The translations under genes and the position numbers were made by a program. Below the pieces are notes generated by a model that saw only the letters and a list, made by a program, of their open reading frames with translations, ran no database searches and was not told the DNA's origin. From Cylicocyclus nassatus (taxonomy: Eukaryota; Nematoda; Chromadorea; Rhabditida; Strongylidae): a stretch of 64,000 nucleotides of DNA. Location: NCBI GenBank assembly GCA_958299035.1, contig CATQJL010000112.1, positions 85,144,636 through 85,208,635 of the forward strand. Direction: 5' to 3'. Positions 40,701 to 55,700 of the stretch are shown here, one piece after another; the stretch's first letter is position 1; each line of letters begins with the position of its first letter.

Positions 40701-43700
40701 CGTAGACTTCCGATACGGGATAGTCGAGATGAGCAGGACCCTTCTTGAAGAAGCCACTGATCTTTCCACCGAGAGCCTTGGCTGCTTCAGCGATGTCGAG
40801 TGGCTCTTCTTCGGGTTTCTCTGGTTTAGGTGCCGGTTCATCAGATCTGCCACTGTGGTACACGCTCACATGATAGGTGAGAGGCTCACCTTCGATGTCT
40901 GTCACGCGAGTTGTGCTCTCCAGTGGTCCTTCGTAGGCTGCCGTAGTAGGATAGTCGTAGTACATGTCTCTTGCAGGAACAACTGCAATAACTTCGACTG
41001 GAGCTGGTGGTGGTGCGACTGGCTCTTGAGGAATATCGGATCGGCCACTGTGATACACAGTGACGATATTGTGAATTGGCTGAGATTCGATATCTTCTCG
41101 TTTGTTCGTAGCTTCCAGTGGACCTTCGTACGGTTCTGAAATTGGATAGTCAGGAATAGTTGGTCTTCTCTTGAACAGTCCAGTGATCTTGTCACCGAAG
41201 GTCTTGGCAGCATCAGCGATGTCAATTCTGGGCTCTTCTTCTGGCTTCGGCATTGGCTCATCAGATCTTCCGCTGTGGTAGACTGTGACATGGTGGGTGA
41301 GTGGTTCACCTTCAATGTCAGTGACGTGATTCGTGCTGTCAAGTGGTCCCTCGTAGACTTCCGATACGGGATAGTCGAGATGAGCAGGACCCTTCTTGAA
41401 GAAGCCACTGATCTTTCCACCGAGAGCCTTGGCTGCTTCAGCGATGTCGAGTGGCTCTTCTTCGGGTTTCTCTGGTTTAGGTGCCGGTTCATCAGATCTG
41501 CCACTGTGGTACACGCTCACATGATAGGTGAGAGGCTCACCTTCGATGTCTGTCACGCGAGTTGTGCTCTCCAGTGGTCCTTCGTAGGCTGCCGTAGTAG
41601 GATAGTCGTAGTACATGTCTCTTGCAGGAACAACTGCAATAACTTCGACTGGAGCTGGTGGTGGTGCGACTGGCTCTTGAGGAATATCGGATCGGCCACT
41701 GTGATACACAGTGACGATATTGCGAATTGGCTGAGATTCGATATCTTCTCGTTTGTTCGTAGCTTCCAGTGGACCTTCGTACGGTTCTGAAATTGGATAG
41801 TCAGGAATAGTTGGTCTTCTCTTGAACAGTCCAGTGATCTTGTCACCGAAGGTCTTGGCAGCATCAGCGATGTCAATTCTGGGCTCTTCTTCTGGCTTCG
41901 GCATTGGCTCATCAGATCTTCCGCTGTGGTAGACTGTGACATGGTGGGTGAGTGGTTCACCTTCAATGTCAGTGACGTGATTCGTGCTGTCAAGTGGTCC
42001 CTCGTAGACTTCCGATACGGGATAGTCGAGATGAGCAGGACCCTTCTTGAAGAAGCCACTGATCTTTCCACCGAGAGCCTTGGCTGCTTCAGCGATGTCG
42101 AGTGGCTCTTCTTCGGGTTTCTCTGGTTTAGGTGCCGGTTCATCAGATCTGCCACTGTGGTACACGCTCACATGATAGGTGAGAGGCTCACCTTCGATGT
42201 CTGTCACGCGAGTTGTGCTCTCCAGTGGTCCTTCGTAGGCTGCCGTAGTAGGATAGTCGTAGTACATGTCTCTTGCAGGAACAACTGCAATAACTTCGAC
42301 TGGAGCTGGTGGTGGTGCGACTGGCTCTTGAGGAATATCGGATCGGCCACTGTGATACACAGTGACGATATTGTGAATTGGCTGAGATTCGATATCTTCT
42401 CGTTTGTTCGTAGCTTCCAGTGGACCTTCGTACGGTTCTGAAATTGGATAGTCAGGAATAGTTGGTCTTCTCTTGAACAGTCCAGTGATCTTGTCACCGA
42501 AGGTCTTGGCAGCATCAGCGATGTCAATTCTGGGCTCTTCTTCTGGCTTCGGCACTGGCTCATCAGATCTTCCGCTGTGGTAGACTGTGACATGGTGGGT
42601 GAGTGGTTCACCTTCAATGTCAGTGACGCGATTCGTGCTGTCAAGTGGTCCCTCGTAGACTTCCGATACGGGATAGTCGAGATGAGCAGGACCCTTCTTG
42701 AAGAAGCCACTGATCTTTCCACCGAGAGCCTTGGCTGCTTCAGCGATGTCGAGTGGCTCTTCTTCGGGTTTCTCTGGTTTAGGTGCCGGTTCGTCAGATC
42801 TGCCACTGTGGTACACGCTCACATAATAGGTGAGAGGCTCACCTTCGATGTCTGTCACGCGAGTTGTGCTCTCCAGTGGTCCTTCGTAGGCTGCCGTAGT
42901 AGGATAGTCGTAGTACATGTCTCTTGCAGGAACAACTGCAATAACTTCGACTGGAGCTGGTGGTGGTGCGACTGGCTCTTGAGGAATATCGGATCGGCCA
43001 CTGTGATACACAGTGACTATATTGTGAATTGGCTGAGATTCGATATCTTCTCGTTTGTTCGTAGCTTCCAGTGGACCTTTGTACGGTTCTGATATTGGAT
43101 AGTCAGGAATAGTTGGTCTTCTCTTGAACAGTCCAGTGATCTTGTCACCGAAGGTCTTGGCAGCATCAGCGATGTCAATTCTGGGCTCTTCTTCTGGCTT
43201 CGGCACTGGCTCATCAGATCTTCCGCTGTGGTAGACTGTGACATGGTGGGTGAGTGGTTCACCTTCAATGTCAGTGACGCGATTCGTGCTGTCAAGTGGT
43301 CCCTCGTAGACTTCCGATACGGGATAGTCGAGATGAGCAGGACCCTTCTTGAAGAATCCACTGATCTTTCCACCGAGAGCCTTGGCTGCTTCAGCGATGT
43401 CGAGTGGCTCTTCTTCGGGTTTCTCTGGTTTAGGTGCCGGTTCATCAGATCTGCCACTGTGGTACACGCTCACATGATAGGTGAGAGGCTCACCTTCGAT
43501 GTCTGTCACGCGAGTTGTGCTCTCCAGTGGTCCTTCGTAGGCTGCCGTAGTAGGATAGTCGTAGTACATGTCTCTTGCAGGAACAACTGCAATAACTTCG
43601 ACTGGAGCTGGTGGTGGTGCGACTGGCTCTTGAGGAATATCGGATCGGCCACTGTGATACACAGTGACGATATTGCGAATTGGCTGAGATTCGATATCTT

Positions 43701-46700
43701 CTCGTTTGTTCGTAGCTTCCAGTGGACCTTCGTACGGTTCTGAAATTGGATAGTCAGGAATAGTTGGTCTTCTCTTGAACAGTCCAGTGATCTTGTCACC
43801 GAAGGTCTTGGCAGCATCAGCGATGTCAATTCTGGGCTCTTCTTCTGGCTTCGGCATTGGCTCATCAGATCTTCCGCTGTGGTAGACTGTGACATGGTGG
43901 GTGAGTGGTTCACCTTCAATGTCAGTGACGTGATTCGTGCTGTCAAGTGGTCCCTCGTAGAATTCCGATACGGGATAGTCGAGATGAGCAGGACCCTTCT
44001 TGAAGAAGCCACTGATCTTTCCACCGAGAGCCTTGGCTGCTTCAGCGATGTCGAGTGGCTCTTCTTCGGGTTTCTCTGGTTTAGGTGCCGGTTCATCAGA
44101 TCTGCCACTGTGGTACACGCTCACATGATAGGTGAGAGGCTCACCTTCGATGTCTGTCACGCGAGTTGTGCTCTCCAGTGGTCCTTCGTAGGCTGCCGTA
44201 GTAGGATAGTCGTAGTACATGTCTCTTGCAGGAACAACTGCAATAACTTCGACTGGAGCTGGTGGTGGTGCGACTGGCTCTTGAGGAATATCGGATCGGC
44301 CACTGTGATACACAGTGACGATATTGTGAATTGGCTGAGATTCGATATCTTCTCGTTTGTTCGTAGCTTCCAGTGGACCTTCGTACGGTTCTGAAATTGG
44401 ATAGTCAGGAATAGTTGGTCTTCTTTTGAACAGTCCAGTGATCTTGTCACCGAAGGTCTTGGCAGCATCAGCGATGTCAATTCTGGGCTCTTCTTCTGGC
44501 TTCGGCATTGGCTCATCAGATCTTCCGCTGTGGTAGACTGTGACATGGTGGGTGAGTGGTTCACCTTCAATGTCAGTGACGCGATTCGTGCTGTCAAGTG
44601 GTCCCTCGTAGACTTCCGATACGGGATAGTCGAGATGAGCAGGACCCTTCTTGAAGAAGCCACTGATCTTTCCACCGAGAGCCTTGGCTGCTTCAGCGAT
44701 GTCGAGTGGCTCTTCTTCGGGTTTCTCTGGTTTAGGTGCCGGTTCATCAGATCTGCCACTGTGGTACACGCTCACATGATAGGTGAGAGGCTCACCTTCG
44801 ATGTCTGTCACGCGAGTTGTGCTCTCCAGTGGTCCTTCGTAGGCTGCCGTAGTAGGATAGTCGTAGTACATGTCTCTTGCAGGAACAACTGCAATAACTT
44901 CGACTGGAGCTGGTGGTGGTGCGACTGGCTCTTGAGGAATATCGGATCGGCCACTGTGATACACAGTGACGATATTGCGAATTGGCTGAGATTCGATATC
45001 TTCTCGTTTGTTCGTAGCTTCCAGTGGACCTTCGTACGGTTCTGAAATTGGATAGTCAGGAATAGTTGGTCTTCTCTTGAACAGTCCAGTGATCTTGTCA
45101 CCGAAGGTCTTGGCAGCATCAGCGATGTCAATTCTGGGCTCTTCTTCTGGCTTCGGCATTGGCTCATCAGATCTTCCGCTGTGGTAGACTGTGACATGGT
45201 GGGTGAGTGGTTCACCTTCAATGTCAGTGACGTGATTCGTGCTGTCAAGTGGTCCCTCGTAGACTTCCGATACGGGATAGTCGAGATGAGCAGGACCCTT
45301 CTTGAAGAAGCCACTGATCTTTCCACCGAGAGCCTTGGCTGCTTCAGCGATGTCGAGTGGCTCTTCTTCGGGTTTCTCTGGTTTAGGTGCCGGTTCATCA
45401 GATCTGCCACTGTGGTACACGCTCACATGATAGGTGAGAGGCTCACCTTCGATGTCTGTCACGCGAGTTGTGCTCTCCAGTGGTCCTTCGTAGGCTGCCG
45501 TAGTAGGATAGTCGTAGTACATGTCTCTTGCAGGAACAACTGCAATAACTTCGACTGGAGCTGGTGGTGGTGCGACTGGCTCTTGAGGAATATCGGATCG
45601 GCCACTGTGATACACAGTGACGATATTGTGAATTGGCTGAGATTCGATATCTTCTCGTTTGTTCGTAGCTTCCAGTGGACCTTCGTACGGTTCTGAAATT
45701 GGATAGTCAGGAATAGTTGGTCTTCTTTTGAACAGTCCAGTGATCTTGTCACCGAAGGTCTTGGCAGCATCAGCGATGTCAATTCTGGGCTCTTCTTCTG
45801 GCTTCGGCATTGGCTCATCAGATCTTCCGCTGTGGTAGACTGTGACATGGTGGGTGAGTGGTTCACCTTCAATGTCAGTGACGTGATTCGTGCTGTCAAG
45901 TGGTCCCTCGTAGACTTCCGATACGGGATAGTCGAGATGAGCAGGACCCTTCTTGAAGAAGCCACTGATCTTTCCACCGAGAGCCTTGGCTGCTTCAGCG
46001 ATGTCGAGTGGCTCTTCTTCGGGTTTCTCTGGTTTAGGTGCCGGTTCATCAGATCTGCCACTGTGGTACACGCTCACATGATAGGTGAGAGGCTCACCTT
46101 CGATGTCTGTCACGCGAGTTGTGCTCTCCAGTGGTCCTTCGTAGGCTGCCGTAGTAGGATAGTCGTAGTACATGTCTCTTGCAGGAACAACTGCAATAAC
46201 TTCGACTGGAGCTGGTGGTGGTGCGACTGGCTCTTGAGGAATATCGGATCGGCCACTGTGATACACAGTGACGATATTGTGAATTGGCTGAGATTCGATA
46301 TCTTCTCGTTTGTTCGTAGCTTCCAGTGGACCTTCGTACGGTTCTGAAATTGGATAGTCAGGAATAGTTGGTCTTCTTTTGAACAGTCCAGTGATCTTGT
46401 CACCGAAGGTCTTGGCAGCATCAGCGATGTCAATTCTGGGCTCTTCTTCTGGCTTCGGCATTGGCTCATCAGATCTTCCGCTGTGGTAGACTGTGACATG
46501 GTGGGTGAGTGGTTCACCTTCAATGTCAGTGACGCGATTCGTGCTGTCAAGTGGTCCCTCGTAGACTTCCGATACGGGATAGTCGAGATGAGCAGGACCC
46601 TTCTTGAAGAAGCCACTGATCTTTCCACCGAGAGCCTTGGCTGCTTCAGCGATGTCGAGTGGCTCTTCTTCGGGTTTCTCTGGTTTAGGTGCCGGTTCAT

Positions 46701-49700
46701 CAGATCTGCCACTGTGGTACACGCTCACATGATAGGTGAGAGGCTCACCTTCGATGTCTGTCACGCGAGTTGTGCTCTCCAGTGGTCCTTCGTAGGCTGC
46801 CGTAGTAGGATAGTCGTAGTACATGTCTCTTGCAGGAACAACTGCAATAACTTCGACTGGAGCTGGTGGTGGTGCGACTGGCTCTTGAGGAATATCGGAT
46901 CGGCCACTGTGATACACAGTGACGATATTGTGAATTGGCTGAGATTCGATATCTTCTCGTTTGTTCGTAGCTTCCAGTGGACCTTCGTACGGTTCTGAAA
47001 TTGGATAGTCAGGAATAGTTGGTCTTCTTTTGAACAGTCCAGTGATCTTGTCACCGAAGGTCTTGGCAGCATCAGCGATGTCAATTCTGGGCTCTTCTTC
47101 TGGCTTCGGCATTGGCTCATCAGATCTTCCGCTGTGGTAGACTGTGACATGGTGGGTGAGTGGTTCACCTTCAATGTCAGTGACGCGATTCGTGCTGTCA
47201 AGTGGTCCCTCGTAGACTTCCGATACGGGATAGTCGAGATGAGCAGGACCCTTCTTGAAGAAGCCACTGATCTTTCCACCGAGAGCCTTGGCTGCTTCAG
47301 CGATGTCGAGTGGCTCTTCTTCGGGTTTCTCTGGTTTAGGTGCCGGTTCATCAGATCTGCCACTGTGGTACACGCTCACATGATAGGTGAGAGGCTCACC
47401 TTCGATGTCTGTCACGCGAGTTGTGCTCTCCAGTGGTCCTTCGTAGGCTGCCGTAGTAGGATAGTCGTAGTACATGTCTCTTGCAGGAACAACTGCAATA
47501 ACTTCGACTGGAGCTGGTGGTGGTGCGACTGGCTCTTGAGGAATATCGGATCGGCCACTGTGATACACAGTGACGATATTGTGAATTGGCTGAGATTCGA
47601 TATCTTCTCGTTTGTTCGTAGCTTCCAGTGGACCTTCGTACGGTTCTGAAATTGGATAGTCAGGAATAGTTGGTCTTCTTTTGAACAGTCCAGTGATCTT
47701 GTCACCGAAGGTCTTGGCAGCATCAGCGATGTCAATTCTGGGCTCTTCTTCTGGCTTCGGCATTGGCTCATCAGATCTTCCGCTGTGGTAGACTGTGACA
47801 TGGTGGGTGAGTGGTTCACCTTCAATGTCAGTGACGCGATTCGTGCTGTCAAGTGGTCCCTCGTAGACTTCCGATACGGGATAGTCGAGATGAGCAGGAC
47901 CCTTCTTGAAGAAGCCACTGATCTTTCCACCGAGAGCCTTGGCTGCTTCAGCGATGTCGAGTGGCTCTTCTTCGGGTTTCTCTGGTTTAGGTGCCGGTTC
48001 ATCAGATCTGCCACTGTGGTACACGCTCACATGATAGGTGAGAGGCTCACCTTCGATGTCTGTCACGCGAGTTGTGCTCTCCAGTGGTCCTTCGTAGGCT
48101 GCCGTAGTAGGATAGTCGTAGTACATGTCTCTTGCAGGAACAACTGCAATAACTTCGACTGGAGCTGGTGGTGGTGCGACTGGCTCTTGAGGAATATCGG
48201 ATCGGCCACTGTGATACACAGTGACGATATTGTGAATTGGCTGAGATTCGATATCTTCTCGTTTGTTCGTAGCTTCCAGTGGACCTTCGTACGGTTCTGA
48301 AATTGGATAGTCAGGAATAGTTGGTCTTCTCTTGAACAGTCCAGTGATCTTGTCACCGAAGGTCTTGGCAGCATCAGCGATGTCAATTCTGGGCTCTTCT
48401 TCTGGCTTCGGCATTGGCTCATCAGATCTTCCGCTGTGGTAGACTGTGACATGGTGGGTGAGTGGTTCACCTTCAATGTCAGTGACGCGATTCGTGCTGT
48501 CAAGTGGTCCCTCGTAGACTTCCGATACGGGATAGTCGAGATGAGCAGGACCCTTCTTGAAGAAGCCACTGATCTTTCCACCGAGAGCCTTGGCTGCTTC
48601 AGCGATGTCGAGTGGCTCTTCTTCGGGTTTCTCTGGTTTAGGTGCCGGTTCATCAGATCTGCCACTGTGGTACACGCTCACATGATAGGTGAGAGGCTCA
48701 CCTTCGATGTCTGTCACGCGAGTTGTGCTCTCCAGTGGTCCTTCGTAGGCTGCCGTAGTAGGATAGTCGTAGTACATGTCTCTTGCAGGAACAACTGCAA
48801 TAACTTCGACTGGAGCTGGTGGTGGTGCGACTGGCTCTTGAGGAATATCGGATCGGCCACTGTGATACACAGTGACGATATTGTGAATTGGCTGAGATTC
48901 GATATCTTCTCGTTTGTTCGTAGCTTCCAGTGGACCTTCGTACGGTTCTGAAATTGGATAGTCAGGAATAGTTGGTCTTCTCTTGAACAGTCCAGTGATC
49001 TTGTCACCGAAGGTCTTGGCAGCATCAGCGATGTCAATTCTGGGCTCTTCTTCTGGCTTCGGCATTGGCTCATCAGATCTTCCGCTGTGGTAGACTGTGA
49101 CATGGTGGGTGAGTGGTTCACCTTCAATGTCAGTGACGCGATTCGTGCTGTCAAGTGGTCCCTCGTAGACTTCCGATACGGGATAGTCGAGATGAGCAGG
49201 ACCCTTCTTGAAGAAGCCACTGATCTTTCCACCGAGAGCCTTGGCTGCTTCAGCGATGTCGAGTGGCTCTTCTTCGGGTTTCTCTGGTTTAGGTGCCGGT
49301 TCATCAGATCTGCCACTGTGGTACACGCTCACATGATAGGTGAGAGGCTCACCTTCGATGTCTGTCACGCGAGTTGTGCTCTCCAGTGGTCCTTCGTAGG
49401 CTGCCGTAGAAGGATAGTCGTAGTACATGTCTCTTGCAGGAACAACTGCAATAACTTCGACTGGAGCTGGTGGTGGTGCGACTGGCTCTTGAGGAATATC
49501 GGATCGGCCACTGTGATACACAGTGACGATATTGTGAATTGGCTGAGATTCGATATCTTCTCGTTTGTTCGTAGCTTCCAGTGGACCTTCGTACGGTTCT
49601 GAAATTGGATAGTCAGGAATAGTTGGTCTTCTCTTGAACAGTCCAGTGATCTTGTCACCGAAGGTCTTGGCAGCATCAGCGATGTCAATTCTGGGCTCTT

Positions 49701-52700
49701 CTTCTGGCTTCGGCATTGGCTCATCAGATCTTCCGCTGTGGTAGACTGTGACATGGTGGGTGAGTGGTTCACCTTCAATGTCAGTGACGCGATTCGTGCT
49801 GTCAAGTGGTCCCTCGTAGACTTCCGATACGGGATAGTCGAGATGAGCAGGACCCTTCTTGAAGAAGCCACTGATCTTTCCACCGAGAGCCTTGGCTGCT
49901 TCAGCGATGTCGAGTGGCTCTTCTTCGGGTTTCTCTGGTTTAGGTGCCGGTTCATCAGATCTGCCACTGTGGTACACGCTCACATGATAGGTGAGAGGCT
50001 CACCTTCGATGTCTGTCACGCGAGTTGTGCTCTCCAGTGGTCCTTCGTAGGCTGCCGTAGTAGGATAGTCGTAGTACATGTCTCTTGCAGGAACAACTGC
50101 AATAACTTCGACTGGAGCTGGTGGTGGTGCGACTGGCTCTTGAGGAATATCGGATCGGCCACTGTGATACACAGTGACGATATTGTGAATTGGCTGAGAT
50201 TCGATATCTTCTCGTTTGTTCGTAGCTTCCAGTGGACCTTCGTACGGTTCTGAAATTGGATAGTCAGGAATAGTTGGTCTTCTCTTGAACAGTCCAGTGA
50301 TCTTGTCACCGAAGGTCTTGGCAGCATCAGCGATGTCAATTCTGGGCTCTTCTTCTGGCTTCGGCATTGGCTCATCAGATCTTCCGCTGTGGTAGACTGT
50401 GACATGGTGGGTGAGTGGTTCACCTTCAATGTCAGTGACGCGATTCGTGCTGTCAAGTGGTCCCTCGTAGACTTCCGATACGGGATAGTCGAGATGAGCA
50501 GGACCCTTCTTGAAGAAGCCACTGATCTTTCCACCGAGAGCCTTGGCTGCTTCAGCGATGTCGAGTGGCTCTTCTTCGGGTTTCTCTGGTTTAGGTGCCG
50601 GTTCATCAGATCTGCCACTGTGGTACACGCTCACATGATAGGTGAGAGGCTCACCTTCGATGTCTGTCACGCGAGTTGTGCTCTCCAGTGGTCCTTCGTA
50701 GGCTGCCGTAGTAGGATAGTCGTAGTACATGTCTCTTGCAGGAACAACTGCAATAACTTCGACTGGAGCTGGTGGTGGTGCGACTGGCTCTTGAGGAATA
50801 TCGGATCGGCCACTGTGATACACAGTGACGATATTGTGAATTGGCTGAGATTCGATATCTTCTCGTTTGTTCGTAGCTTCCAGTGGACCTTCGTACGGTT
50901 CTGAAATTGGATAGTCAGGAATAGTTGGTCTTCTCTTGAACAGTCCAGTGATCTTGTCACCGAAGGTCTTGGCAGCATCAGCGATGTCAATTCTGGGCTC
51001 TTCTTCTGGCTTCGGCATTGGCTCATCAGATCTTCCGCTGTGGTAGACTGTGACATGGTGGGTGAGTGGTTCACCTTCAATGTCAGTGACGCGATTCGTG
51101 CTGTCAAGTGGTCCCTCGTAGACTTCCGATACGGGATAGTCGAGATGAGCAGGACCCTTCTTGAAGAAGCCACTGATCTTTCCACCGAGAGCCTTGGCTG
51201 CTTCAGCGATGTCGAGTGGCTCTTCTTCGGGTTTCTCTGGTTTAGGTGCCGGTTCATCAGATCTGCTACTGTGGTACACGCTCACATGATAGGTGAGAGG
51301 CTCACCTTCGATGTCTGTCACGCGAGTTGTGCTCTCCAGTGGTCCTTCGTAGGCTGCCGTAGTAGGATAGTCGTAGTACATGTCTCTTGCAGGAACAACT
51401 GCAATAACTTCGACTGGAGCTGGTGGTGGTGCGACTGGCTCTTGAGGAATATCGGATCGGCCACTGTGATACACAGTGACGATATTGTGAATTGGCTGAG
51501 ATTCGATATCTTCTCGTTTGTTCGTAGCTTCCAGTGGACCTTCGTACGGTTCTGAAATTGGATAGTCAGGAATAGTTGGTCTTCTCTTGAACAGTCCAGT
51601 GATCTTGTCACCGAAGGTCTTGGCAGCATCAGCGATGTCAATTCTGGGCTCTTCTTCTGGCTTCGGCATTGGCTCATCAGATCTTCCGCTGTGGTAGACT
51701 GTGACATGGTGGGTGAGTGGTTCACCTTCAATGTCAGTGACGCGATTCGTGCTGTCAAGTGGTCCCTCGTAGACTTCCGATACGGGATAGTCGAGATGAG
51801 CAGGACCCTTCTTGAAGAAGCCACTGATCTTTCCACCGAGAGCCTTGGCTGCTTCAGCGATGTCGAGTGGCTCTTCTTCGGGTTTCTCTGGTTTAGGTGC
51901 CGGTTCATCAGATCTGCCACTGTGGTACACGCTCACATGATAGGTGAGAGGCTCACCTTCGATGTCTGTCACGCGAGTTGTGCTCTCCAGTGGTCCTTCG
52001 TAGGCTGCCGTAGAAGGATAGTCGTAGTACATGTCTCTTGCAGGAACAACTGCAATAACTTCGACTGGAGCTGGTGGTGGTGCGACTGGCTCTTGAGGAA
52101 TATCGGATCGGCCACTGTGATACACAGTGACGATATTGTGAATTGGCTGAGATTCGATATCTTCTCGTTTGTTCGTAGCTTCCAGTGGACCTTCGTACGG
52201 TTCTGAAATTGGATAGTCAGGAATAGTTGGTCTTCTCTTGAACAGTCCAGTGATCTTGTCACCGAAGGTCTTGGCAGCATCAGCGATGTCAATTCTGGGC
52301 TCTTCTTCTGGCTTCGGCATTGGCTCATCAGATCTTCCGCTGTGGTAGACTGTGACATGGTGGGTGAGTGGTTCACCTTCAATGTCAGTGACGCGATTCG
52401 TGCTGTCAAGTGGTCCCTCGTAGACTTCCGATACGGGATAGTCGAGATGAGCAGGACCCTTCTTGAAGAAGCCACTGATCTTTCCACCGAGAGCCTTGGC
52501 TGCTTCAGCGATGTCGAGTGGCTCTTCTTCGGGTTTCTCTGGTTTAGGTGCCGGTTCATCAGATCTGCCACTGTGGTACACGCTCACATGATAGGTGAGA
52601 GGCTCACCTTCGATGTCTGTCACGCGAGTTGTGCTCTCCAGTGGTCCTTCGTAGGCTGCCGTAGTAGGATAGTCGTAGTACATGTCTCTTGCAGGAACAA

Positions 52701-55700
52701 CTGCAATAACTTCGACTGGAGCTGGTGGTGGTGCGACTGGCTCTTGAGGAATATCGGATCGGCCACTGTGATACACAGTGACGATATTGTGAATTGGCTG
52801 AGATTCGATATCTTCTCGTTTGTTCGTAGCTTCCAGTGGACCTTCGTACGGTTCTGAAATTGGATAGTCAGGAATAGTTGGTCTTCTCTTGAACAGTCCA
52901 GTGATCTTGTCACCGAAGGTCTTGGCAGCATCAGCGATGTCAATTCTGGGCTCTTCTTCTGGCTTCGGCATTGGCTCATCAGATCTTCCGCTGTGGTAGA
53001 CTGTGACATGGTGGGTGAGTGGTTCACCTTCAATGTCAGTGACGCGATTCGTGCTGTCAAGTGGTCCCTCGTAGACTTCCGATACGGGATAGTCGAGATG
53101 AGCAGGACCCTTCTTGAAGAAGCCACTGATCTTTCCACCGAGAGCCTTGGCTGCTTCAGCGATGTCGAGTGGCTCTTCTTCGGGTTTCTCTGGTTTAGGT
53201 GCCGGTTCATCAGATCTGCCACTGTGGTACACGCTCACATGATAGGTGAGAGGCTCACCTTCGATGTCTGTCACGCGAGTTGTGCTCTCCAGTGGTCCTT
53301 CGTAGGCTGCCGTAGTAGGATAGTCGTAGTACATGTCTCTTGCAGGAACAACTGCAATAACTTCGACTGGAGCTGGTGGTGGTGCGACTGGCTCTTGAGG
53401 AATATCGGATCGGCCACTGTGATACACAGTGACGATATTGTGAATTGGCTGAGATTCGATATCTTCTCGTTTGTTCGTAGCTTCCAGTGGACCTTCGTAC
53501 GGTTCTGAAATTGGATAGTCAGGAATAGTTGGTCTTCTCTTGAACAGTCCAGTGATCTTGTCACCGAAGGTCTTGGCAGCATCAGCGATGTCAATTCTGG
53601 GCTCTTCTTCTGGCTTCGGCATTGGCTCATCAGATCTTCCGCTGTGGTAGACTGTGACATGGTGGGTGAGTGGTTCACCTTCAATGTCAGTGACGCGATT
53701 CGTGCTGTCAAGTGGTCCCTCGTAGACTTCCGATACGGGATAGTCGAGATGAGCAGGACCCTTCTTGAAGAAGCCACTGATCTTTCCACCGAGAGCCTTG
53801 GCTGCTTCAGCGATGTCGAGTGGCTCTTCTTCGGGTTTCTCTGGTTTAGGTGCCGGTTCATCAGATCTGCTACTGTGGTACACGCTCACATGATAGGTGA
53901 GAGGCTCACCTTCGATGTCTGTCACGCGAGTTGTGCTCTCCAGTGGTCCTTCGTAGGCTGCCGTAGTAGGATAGTCGTAGTACATGTCTCTTGCAGGAAC
54001 AACTGCAATAACTTCGACTGGAGCTGGTGGTGGTGCGACTGGCTCTTGAGGAATATCGGATCGGCCACTGTGATACACAGTGACGATATTGTGAATTGGC
54101 TGAGATTCGATATCTTCTCGTTTGTTCGTAGCTTCCAGTGGACCTTCGTACGGTTCTGAAATTGGATAGTCAGGAATAGTTGGTCTTCTCTTGAACAGTC
54201 CAGTGATCTTGTCACCGAAGGTCTTGGCAGCATCAGCGATGTCAATTCTGGGCTCTTCTTCTGGCTTCGGCATTGGCTCATCAGATCTTCCGCTGTGGTA
54301 GACTGTGACATGGTGGGTGAGTGGTTCACCTTCAATGTCAGTGACGCGATTCGTGCTGTCAAGTGGTCCCTCGTAGACTTCCGATACGGGATAGTCGAGA
54401 TGAGCAGGACCCTTCTTGAAGAAGCCACTGATCTTTCCACCGAGAGCCTTGGCTGCTTCAGCGATGTCGAGTGGCTCTTCTTCGGGTTTCTCTGGTTTAG
54501 GTGCCGGTTCATCAGATCTGCCACTGTGGTACACGCTCACATGATAGGTGAGAGGCTCACCTTCGATGTCTGTCACGCGAGTTGTGCTCTCCAGTGGTCC
54601 TTCGTAGGCTGCCGTAGAAGGATAGTCGTAGTACATGTCTCTTGCAGGAACAACTGCAATAACTTCGACTGGAGCTGGTGGTGGTGCGACTGGCTCTTGA
54701 GGAATATCGGATCGGCCACTGTGATACACAGTGACGATATTGTGAATTGGCTGAGATTCGATATCTTCTCGTTTGTTCGTAGCTTCCAGTGGACCTTCGT
54801 ACGGTTCTGAAATTGGATAGTCAGGAATAGTTGGTCTTCTCTTGAACAGTCCAGTGATCTTGTCACCGAAGGTCTTGGCAGCATCAGCGATGTCAATTCT
54901 GGGCTCTTCTTCTGGCTTCGGCATTGGCTCATCAGATCTTCCGCTGTGGTAGACTGTGACATGGTGGGTGAGTGGTTCACCTTCAATGTCAGTGACGCGA
55001 TTCGTGCTGTCAAGTGGTCCCTCGTAGACTTCCGATACGGGATAGTCGAGATGAGCAGGACCCTTCTTGAAGAAGCCACTGATCTTTCCACCGAGAGCCT
55101 TGGCTGCTTCAGCGATGTCGAGTGGCTCTTCTTCGGGTTTCTCTGGTTTAGGTGCCGGTTCATCAGATCTGCCACTGTGGTACACGCTCACATGATAGGT
55201 GAGAGGCTCACCTTCGATGTCTGTCACGCGAGTTGTGCTCTCCAGTGGTCCTTCGTAGGCTGCCGTAGAAGGATAGTCGTAGTACATGTCTCTTGCAGGA
55301 ACAACTGCAATAACTTCGACTGGAGCTGGTGGTGGTGCGACTGGCTCTTGAGGAATATCGGATCGGCCACTGTGATACACAGTGACGATATTGTGAATTG
55401 GCTGAGATTCGATATCTTCTCGTTTGTTCGTAGCTTCCAGTGGACCTTCGTACGGTTCTGAAATTGGATAGTCAGGAATAGTTGGTCTTCTCTTGAACAG
55501 TCCAGTGATCTTGTCACCGAAGGTCTTGGCAGCATCAGCGATGTCAATTCTGGGCTCTTCTTCTGGCTTCGGCATTGGCTCATCAGATCTTCCGCTGTGG
55601 TAGACTGTGACATGGTGGGTGAGTGGTTCACCTTCAATGTCAGTGACGCGATTCGTGCTGTCAAGTGGTCCCTCGTAGACTTCCGATACGGGATAGTCGA

